DNA from: Pseudophaeomoniella oleicola
Lineage: Eukaryota; Ascomycota; Eurotiomycetes; Phaeomoniellales; Phaeomoniellaceae
NCBI GenBank assembly: GCA_003868215.1
Contig: QWDQ01000020.1
Span: 62,001 to 126,000 of the forward strand
Direction: 5' to 3'
DNA: 64,000 nt
In this document: positions 56,478 to 64,000 of the stretch, piece after piece
Position numbering within the stretch: position 1 is the first letter of the stretch
How the letters are laid out: each line of letters starts with the position of its first letter
The notes under the pieces: generated by a model
Database searches by the model: none
What the model saw: the letters and a program-made list of their open reading frames with translations, nothing else
Told to the model about the DNA's origin: nothing
Position numbers and translations under genes: made by a program

Positions 56478-58652
56478 ATGGCGACACAAACTGAAACTGT
56501 CCGCTCAATGTCACCATCTTCGTCTCGTTCGAAGAGGAGTAAACCATGGCAAGCTCGACGCCATCCTTCATTTCGTTCATCATCTTCTCGACCTCCTGTA
56601 GACCCAGAAGAAGAAGAACGTCTGTCGCGGACTTTCAGTCGTCACAGTCACCATTCGGCGCATCGAGAACCCAAATGGTGGAAGATCCAATTGTTCAGAG
56701 GGATGATCAACGATGTAAAGAGAAGAGCACCATACTATTGGAGTGATTGGAGGGATGCGTTTGACTATAGAGTCGTTCCAGCGACCGTATACATGTACTT
56801 TGCAAAGTAGGTCTAATGTGAACGTCTGCCATTCATGATTTCCTTTCCTTGGGGTTTTCTATATCTTGCTTCAATTGCTTACGTTCTGTAGTATCTTGCC
56901 AGCTCTTGCTTTCTCTCTGGACATGTTCGAAAAGACACATCAGAGTTACGGTGTGAACGAGGTACTGCTGTCTTCCGTTCTTGGAGCCGTCGTCTTCGCT
57001 TTCTTTGCAGCCCAACCACTAGTAATCGTTGGTGTCACCGGTCAGTTCATTCTATAATGATCTTTTATAGTCGACCATGCTCACGTATCCTAGGACCTAT
57101 CACCGTTTTCAGTTACACGGTATATGACATCGTTGTTCCCCAAGGTATAAGCTATTTTCCCTTCATGTGTTGGATTGGAATGTGAGTCTATGGTCAATCA
57201 TCTATAATACGTTCCACTGACTCGAATAGATGGTCATTGATAATGCATTGGATACTTGCTATTACAAACGCCTGCAACGCCTTGACCTATGTGACCCGCT
57301 TTTCATGTGATATCTTCGGGTTTTATGTGGCCTTCATCTACCTTCAAAAGGGTATTCAAGTCTTGACAAGGCAATGGGGTGGAGCTGGAGAAACCTCCGC
57401 TTATCTCTCAATCATGGTCGCCTTGCTGGTTCTGATGGTTGGCTATGGCTGCGGTGTCATTGGTGAATCGAACCTTTTCCAACGATACGTCCGGAAATTC
57501 ATTGAAGATTATGGCACTCCTCTCACCATCATCTTCTTCACAGGCTTCGTCCATATCGGTCACATGCGAGATGTGAGTGTTGAAACACTGCCGACGAGTA
57601 AAGCTTTCTTTCCTACTCAGGATCGAGGCTGGTTCATTCATTTCTGGAATATATCTGTTGGCGATGTCTTCCTCGCAATCCCTTTTGCGATTCTACTTAC
57701 GATTTTGTTCTATTTCGATCACAACGTTTCTTCACTTATTGCGCAAGGGTCCGAATTTCCCTTACGAAAGCCGGCGGGCTTTCACTGGGATATCTTCTTA
57801 CTTGGGTTAACAACCGGTGTAGCCGGACTCTTGGGTATTCCATTTCCCAATGGATTGATCCCGCAAGCACCCTTCCACACGAATTCTCTATGCGCTATGC
57901 GACAAGTTGTCGATGATGATGAGGCCAACAAGGGAAAGGTCACGAGACAAGTCGATCATGTCGTCGAACAACGAGTGTCAAACCTTGCACAAGGGTTACT
58001 TACTCTTGGTACGATGACAGGTCCATTACTGATCGTTCTACACCTCGTCCCTCAAGGAGTATTGGCGGGACTTTTTTTCGTCATGGGTGTTCAGGCACTG
58101 CAAGGGAATGGCATTACCTTGAAAATGCTCTTCCTCGCAAAGGACAAGTCACTCACATCGAAAGCAGACCCATTGAACAAAATTCAGCGCCGTTTGGCTA
58201 TCTGGGTCTTCGTCGCCTTAGAACTGATTGGATTTGGGGCCACTTTCGCAATCACGCAGACTATAGCTGCAGTGGGATTTCCCATCATTATTCTACTTCT
58301 AGTTCCTGTCAGGACATTTCTTCTGCCGAGATGGTTCAAGCCGGAAGAACTAGCTGTCTTGGATGCTCCGACCGCAGGAGAATTCGTCATGGAAAGTGTT
58401 GGAGGTGCTTATCAAGATAAGTACTCGAGCGAAGTGGCTACACCGGCTTCATTTGATGGTACAATTAATGAGAGCGCTGAGCAAAGTAGATTTGGAAGTA
58501 ATGGCGCATTGTCGACCTCTTCCAGGCTTGGAGATGATGATTTTGCAGTTGTTGATGACAGTCTTGAACGAGGTGAGAGTTATGAATTGCGCAGTCAACG
58601 AAAAGCTCCAGGGCCAGTTCGAAGGAGAAGCAGTATGGGTGTCAAGCGGTAG
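56478..58652 (+). CDS. BOR1: Bor1 boron/anion transporter (SLC4 family)
   Basis: Plasma-membrane borate exporter of the SLC4 anion-exchanger family. Exons 56478-56806, 56892-57040, 57094-57181 and 57230-58652 encode 662 residues. A polar N-terminus (1-80) is followed by FRGMINDVKRRAPYYWSDWR, the usual entry to the first helix, then NILPALAFSLDMFEKTHQSY and LGAVVFAFFAAQPLVIVGVT, GPITVFSYTVYDIV, WSLIMHWILAITNACNALTY, FITGF-like segments and the family mark GLLGIPFPNGLIPQAPFHTN, then ERVSNLAQGLL-type sequence (QRVSNLAQGLLTLGTMTG). About 11-13 membrane segments are visible. The last 110 residues are a polar tail ending RRRSSMGVKR. Introns are 85, 53 and 48 nt; intron 2 has a GTCAGT donor. Confidence 0.93.
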
Positions 58653-60160
58653 GAGATTTCCATTGAGATGGCTCAGTTGGTAGAGGTCACTCGAATGAGA
58701 GTTTTTGTCTAGGTAGATGTTCGATCCAATTGCAACACGTCAAGCCTCCCGACGAAGGTTCATTCAGCCGAAATTGAATACAACTTACTCCGTACACAGC
58801 TGTCTTCGACGAGATCAAGTCTCCGAAATGCAAAGATAGAAGCGGGAAGTGGGTAATGGTCAGCTCTTGATATCTATCCACCTGCACTATGTAGCTACTC
58901 CGTATAGATAAGGAGAGTTTGCTCTGATAGTGCCTGCATTAGAGCATGGGGATGGTCAATTGTCTATACATGTCGATCTGTAGCAATGTCATACGCTGAT
59001 AGATCTTTCTTGCTCTCATGGCATCTGGATATTCGCTTTTTCCCTCTCGTCATTGGAACATAGGTCACTGCATTGGAAACAGGACAATATGAAATGCTGG
59101 TGGGGGGGGGAATAATGGATAAAGGGAAATTAAACAAAGCACGGGAGGATGGTGCTAATAGGGAAAGCACTTCATTAAGCGAGGATCAATAACCTTGTGC
59201 TAAGAGAGAGCCTAAGACTTGATTTTGCTTAGGGGCTGCTCCTTAACCAAGGTCCACTGTTAGGGATCAGATCCGTAGTACTACGGTAGCAAATCTAAGA
59301 CCCCGGTTCTCTGTATTTACCAACAGATACGATAATTACCTGCACCGTCGCAATAGACAATTGCACTCTTGACGAAGGGTACCGTATTGTGGAATACATG
59401 ATACTTACGATCAACCAACGGCACGTGACTGATACTCTAATCTCATACAATTCTTGTCTGACAATTTGATGATTTACTTGGCTCTGGCACCGACACTGAC
59501 ACGTTGACATCTCTTCTCAAGACAGAATTGACAGCAACAGATGTCAACTCATCGTCTTCTCTTTATCCTTTTCTTTCATATCGAATCGCTAAATATCCAA
59601 GGTCGAACTATCGATTTTAATCTTGTTGCTGGGCGGGGAATACGACCTTATCGAAGTGGTTGACAACCATCCGCGTATCTAGCCTCTTCATCTGTTCCCC
59701 TAAACTTGTTCGAGGTAATTAGCCAACCGAACCCTCACCACATCCGCATTTCCACGACACACGCGCAAGTCCACCTCCCTCTTGTGGCTGGGTTAGTCAG
59801 TGTAACCTGCCGTTCATCTGAAAGGAAAGTCTGTTCGATACCACACCACAGCACAGCACAGCCTTGCTCTATCATCTCCGCTCAATTTCGCCATTGCCAT
59901 CTGTCAGCTCTAACGGTCCTCGTCTCCATACAACGTACATCCATCCCTTACCATCTGCGCTCTCCCAAATCTGCGACAATCCACGAGCCAGAAGAGCCGA
60001 CTGAATTAGGTGTGCTAGGGATAACAGTGGTCAACAGTGGTCAACAATGTGGGTGTTATTCGCGATTCACGAATGTTGAACGCCTCAACGCACTCATCGA
60101 ATCTTCAATACTGCGACATAGGCCGGCCCTAGGTCAACTTGGACCGACGACATCGCCATT
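58653..60160. other. Intergenic region upstream of PalI
   Basis: This 1.5-kb spacer has no supported gene. TACTCCGTA occurs twice (58786-58794, 58896-58904), TACTACGGTA near 59279 and a G run near 59101-59110. A tRNA-like pair of A and B boxes at 58669-58727 is described under findings. A long leader before PalI is possible. Confidence 0.5.
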
Positions 60161-62456
60161 ATGCTCAGACCCGCCACACCGTTGACCATCTTACTATTCA
60201 TTTCTTTCGTTCTACTGCTGCTGTCAGTAATCTCAACTCCAGTCATCAAGGCGATACCATTGGCTTCATTTCAAGGAATTGATTTCGGTGTATTTGGTTA
60301 TTGTAAAGGCTCAGATTGTTCCGGCTTCAGGATAGGATATACGACAGGTAAATGACTATATCTGACAAGCCGTTATCGCATCGCTGACCGTACATATAGA
60401 TGGTCTTTTTGGCAGTAGTAGCGCCGACGATGACTTCAGTCTACCTTCCAGTGCACGACACTCCTTATCTTCTCTTCTGATCGTACATCCGGTCGCCGCA
60501 TTTCTAAATCTTATCTGTCTCGCCTTAGCTGCAGCAGCTCATTTTCATTCACCGTCACATTCAGCACGTTATCTTTTAGGATTGTTGATTTTATTCCTAC
60601 CGACATTATTAGTTGCACTTCTTGCGTTCCTGGTTGACGTCTTACTTTTCGTACCACATCTGCAATGGGGAGGATGGATTGTTCTTGCTTCTACCATCAT
60701 TATCGCTGCCAGCGGCGTAGTGACCTGCGCTATGCGCCGGACTCTGGTCAGTCGGAAAGCAAGGAAACGAAGGATCGCTGAAAATGCCGAAATGAGCGGA
60801 GAGAACTACTACAACCGTCAAGATGAGTTACCAAAAGAATCTACACCTCCACCAACCATAACAGAACAAAAACCACCGATGGTAAATGGTGCTCCTGGCG
60901 CAAATGCTCTTCCGGCTTTTGCGACGTATGATGCAACGAGGAAAATCAGCGACGAGGAGAGGCAGCCGTTGAATCAACCATCCGCTCAGATGGCTACCAG
61001 CTCAAATGGAAGTGACCGTTATGGACCACCAAGCTCTGCTGGACGATCATACAACGGCCCACGAGATGAGTTCGGCAATCCTCTTCCTCCATCAAATGCA
61101 TTTGGTCCAGGACCAGACCGAGGAATGCGACGAGATCCAATGCAGAATCCAAACGGTATGGCAGATGATCGCATGGGAATGGGTCCGCCACGACCAGGAC
61201 CAGGTATGCCACCTCCAGGAAGAGGCGGTTATGGACCACCGCGAGGAAGAGGAGGTTACCCCCCTATGAGAGGCGGCTACCCACCACGAGGTGGCTATGG
61301 TAGAGGTGGTTACCCCGGACCGAGAGGACCACCGCCACAAGGCTATAACGGTCGTGGTGGATACGGCCCTCCACCAAGAGGTGCGATCCCAATGGGACCA
61401 ATGCGAGGTCGAGGTCCTCCGCCCGGTTATCCTCCTCAAGGTCGTGGACCTTATAATCCAGGAGGTTTTGCACCGCCGCAAGGATATGGTCAACCTCAAG
61501 GACAAATGTATGGACAAGGCCCGTCAGATTCAACTCTACCATCATCAGAAGCAGTACCTTCGTCAGCCACTCTCGGTGGCCCCTCATCGCCGGATAGAGG
61601 TATTGGACAAGCTGTTGAAATGGATGCCAGCACAGGACGAGATTCTGGGTATGGACAAGTTGATAACCGCATCCGCGATGGCGATTCAGATGTTGCAGGT
61701 ATGATCGGATTACAACAAAATCGCCAGAACGCACCTGAAGGTCCGAAGAGTCCTACCAGTGTTTACAGTGCATCAGAGTAAGTTGCCCCGTTTCCTTCGC
61801 ATCTCGGTATTGACATTTATAGGTATGTTCCTCCAAGAGCGGCTTGGGCAAATCCTGCCATGCCAAGTGGTCCTCCACGAATGAGCCCTTCACCACCACG
61901 TGTGGCTAGATCTCCAGTGGAACTTCCCACTGGCAATTCTTATGTAGCTGGTCCTTCCACTCGAGCCGGTCATCAAAGAAGCGCATCGGCAAGTGATTCA
62001 TACTACGAGGATGTCGATCCTCGATTCGCTTCGACCGATCCACAACCTGCAATTCCTGCTTCGTTGGCTCCTGGTCAGCGTCAGGAAGGTCAATTAGAAG
62101 CAAGTAACAGTTATGATGATCTCCAAGAAGGTGCTCGTTCTCCAGCTGCCAGTGAAGCAAGCCATTTCACTTCAGTCAGTCAAAGGCCTGTTAATCCACA
62201 TTGGAGACCTGCACCAGGTGACATGATGTCAATGCCAACCCGACGACCGACACAGCAACAGCAGCAAGAAGTATTGTTGGACAGTAATCCCGATTTCAAT
62301 ATTCCAGGTGCGACTAGAGGGGGTATGAGAGGAAGAGGAGGAGGTGGTCGAGGTGGTGGTGGTGGTGGTATTGTCCCACCAAGCAGAATTCCGGCTCAAA
62401 TACCAGGATATGGATTAGGTGGTGATGGAAGGTATCCCAGCCCTGCTGCATTATGA
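60161..62456 (+). CDS. palI: PalI/Rim9-like pH-signalling membrane protein
   Basis: Plasma-membrane component of the Pal/Rim alkaline pH-sensing pathway, thought to help the sensor PalH reach the membrane. Exons 60161-60347, 60400-61777 and 61823-62456 encode 732 residues. The N-terminus is the family signature: ATPLTILLFISFVLLLLSVI, then TPVIKAIPLASFQGIDFGVF and GYCKGSDCSGFRIGY. Three further membrane segments lie near 95-120, 130-155 and 165-185 (LLGLLILFLPTLLVALLAFL and GWIVLASTIIIAASGVVTCA). The remaining 500 residues are a disordered cytoplasmic tail rich in Gly, Pro and Arg (repeated RGGYPP and GRGGYGPP) that closes with another RGRGGGGRGGG run. Introns are 52 and 45 nt. The tail is longer than in A. 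nidulans PalI (549 residues in total). Confidence 0.93.
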
Positions 62457-63218
62457 TCGAATACCGATCATGTCTGGATTCGGGGACGACATCGCCTTTC
62501 TGTTATAAAGGTCATAAGTGGAAACATTCAATAAATAAGGAATTTTTAGATATATGGGATCTCTTTATGCGTCTGTGACCTGGGAGGATGAGCTCATGAC
62601 AGGTCTAATTGACAGTCCGGGTCAGGAATCGGTAGAGAGAAGCTAGATCTTTCTCTACAAATACTCCAGTATATATGGTACCAGATTTTGATAGGTACAT
62701 TAGGATCGACTTTTGAAATAATGAATCCCCTTCTGGAAGATGGTTAGGTCTATATCTGAAATGTTTGAGAATCTTTGTTTGGCGCAACTCATCAAGTCCG
62801 GTCTCATCGTAAATCCTGCATCATACCCGCAGATTTGGAGAGTTGAAATGAGTGAGTTGGATGTATGAATAGATGTGTTGATGTTGTTGCATTAAGTTGA
62901 CATCATCGTCATCATCGTCATCATCCCCCATCCTTCCCTCCCAGAAGCGAAGCAAACCAACAACAGGACTATATCAGTATATATGACCAGATCTCTATCC
63001 ATCATCACACACTTAGACTCTCCGTACGGGTGCAAAACATCCATACCTACCTACGAATCAATCATACTACATACAATCAATCAAATCAAATCACAAATTT
63101 TGTTCCTTTCCCTTTTTCCAATTTTCACGATATCCATACAGAACCCGTCGTGGTGTTGTTGTGCTGTGTTGTGCTTTGATATAGATAATAGTCGGCTAGG
63201 GGGTGGGGATATACTACT
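62457..63218. other. Spacer downstream of PalI
   Basis: About 760 bp. It has CATCATCGTCATCATCGTC near 62901-62925 and many AATCAAAT words near 63075-63092. No gene was supported. Confidence 0.45.
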
Positions 63219-63657
63219 ATGTCCAAAGAACAGGAACCGGTACGTTACCTACCTACCTATCTACCTAGTTAGGTACATAGGTACATGCATACCTACTCAT
63301 CTATTTTGTGTTACTGTTATAGATCGATACCACACACGGTGATCATGATGAGGATGGTAAACAGGAAGATATCACCAATGAACATGGTCAAGGACTAGAA
63401 AATCAGAGAGCAGAGGAAGCGTTGGTAAATCCCGTCCCCCATCTCCTATTCTTCTTCTTCTAAGAACTACGACCGGGGTCTAGACATCATCAACATCTCC
63501 AGCGGTAACGCAGGCGTCAAGGCGCGGGAAAGAACATGTTACGCATGTTGGTGTTAAGGGGCAGACTGAGCGGGAGGAGATAGGTGAGGGGGGAAAGAAA
63601 GGGGTTGGGATTGGGGCGAAGATTAAGAAGGCGTTGGGGATGCCGGGGTTTAGATAG
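63219..63657 (+). CDS. Candidate small hydrophilic protein of 88 residues, two introns
   Basis: Assembled from three exons: 63219-63239 (MSKEQEP), 63323-63424 (IDTTHGDHDEDGKQEDITNE and on to QRAEEAL) and 63514-63657 (ASRRGKEHVTHVGVKGQTER to the end KIKKALGMPGFR). All junctions are phase 0, with donors GTACGT and GTAAAT and acceptors ATAG and GCAG. The product is strongly hydrophilic, acidic first and then Gly/Lys-rich, like small stress-type fungal proteins, but I cannot name a family. Intron 1 (83 nt) is almost entirely TACC/TAGGTA repeat. Intron 2 (89 nt) must skip an earlier CCAG (63502) because it would lead straight to a TAA. A single clean frame over three exons supports it, but no part is long enough to stand alone. 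Confidence 0.5.
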
Positions 63658-63731
63658 AGAGGGTAGACAAGAGGAGGGGAGGGAGGGGTGGTCTATTGAT
63701 TAGGAGTGTGTCTATGCTGTAGCGATACTGC

Positions 63732-64000
63732 TCATTTCATGAATCCCCTGTACTTCTTTCCAAACGTCTCATCCCAAGCCTCGACCTGCTGCTTCGCCAT
63801 TCCGGGTCCGATCGTCTCGACATCCGCCTCCCATCCTTTCCTTACATCCTCCATGAACTCGTCAATACTCATCGCCGCCGCACCTTTCGCCTTCTTGTTG
63901 TCGTCGGGATCCAATCTCTCGCGATGCAGATCCGTCTCGACGGCAGGCGGGGCGATTTCGACGACGCGGATCGGAGAGCCGGCCTTGTCGAGCTGGGTGC
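63732..64000 (-). CDS. Short-chain dehydrogenase, C-terminal end (cut by window edge)
   Basis: Only the last 89 codons are inside the window. They read on from the edge as TQLDKAGSPIRVVEIAPPAV then ETDLHRERLDPDDNKKAKGA, MSIDEFMEDVRKGWEADVET and an end KYRGFMK. The segment VVEIAPPAVETDL followed by MSIDEFM is typical of fungal SDRs annotated as DltE/YdfG-like oxidoreductases. The cofactor and catalytic motifs would lie beyond the right edge, so the activity is inferred from this tail only. Its stop faces the stop of the 88-residue candidate gene, 74 bp away. Confidence 0.75.
   Translation of the reverse strand, partial: TQLDKAGSPIRVVEIAPPAVETDLHRERLDPDDNKKAKGAAAMSIDEFMEDVRKGWEADVETIGPGMAKQQVEAWDETFGKKYRGFMK

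Noticed and set aside
61092-61734. Long antisense frames across the PalI tail
   Set aside because: They arise from the Gly/Pro/Arg repeat on the other strand and have no start or splice context.

Overview
This window looks like nuclear DNA of a filamentous ascomycete (Pezizomycotina). The reasons are: introns mostly of 44 to 56 nt with GT..AG ends and CTGAC or CTAAC branch points; an intergenic landscape rich in TACCTA/TAGGTA repeats; and a gene set that includes PalI (RIM pathway), a FluG-like amidohydrolase-glutamine synthetase fusion, Rac, Atg29, an NRPS-like reductase and a fungal rhodopsin-domain protein. I cannot place it to class or genus from sequence alone. No rRNA gene, convincing tRNA, transposon, virus-like element or CRISPR array was seen.

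Layout. Bases 1-7.4 kb: a Swd3/WDR5-like COMPASS subunit (cut by the left edge), divergent from the glutathione-degradation protein Dug2, then an unrecognised nuclear-looking protein. 8.1-20.7 kb: housekeeping genes: Gpi2 (GPI anchor synthesis), a small one-TM protein, Atg29 (autophagy), a DCAF11/LEC14B-type WD40 protein (CUL4-DDB1 receptor), Sss1/Sec61 gamma and a CPSF6-like RRM protein. 22.9-37.7 kb: accessory-looking stretch with long spacers: a fungal transcription-factor-domain protein, an A-T-R NRPS-like reductase, an MFS exporter and a rhodopsin-domain membrane protein. 38.5-49.1 kb: Dbp8, an SDR, a secreted VPS62-like protein, an unrecognised protein, a DOPA 4,5-dioxygenase family enzyme and Nop6. 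50.1-64 kb: Rac, FluG-like, Bor1 (divergent from FluG-like), PalI, a candidate 88-residue protein and the C-terminal end of another SDR (cut by the right edge).

Most genes are unrelated housekeeping genes. The one group that may work together is NRPS-like plus MFS (both minus strand, 700 bp apart), perhaps with the nearby regulator and membrane protein: a candidate minimal metabolite cluster. Several genes were assembled from exons that separate open frames only partly show (Atg29, Sss1, Rac, DOPA dioxygenase, VPS62-like, the 88-residue protein); exon limits are given for each. Spacers are full of microsatellites, including three 15-17 nt G or C runs and a tandem array built on a GTATAC palindrome.
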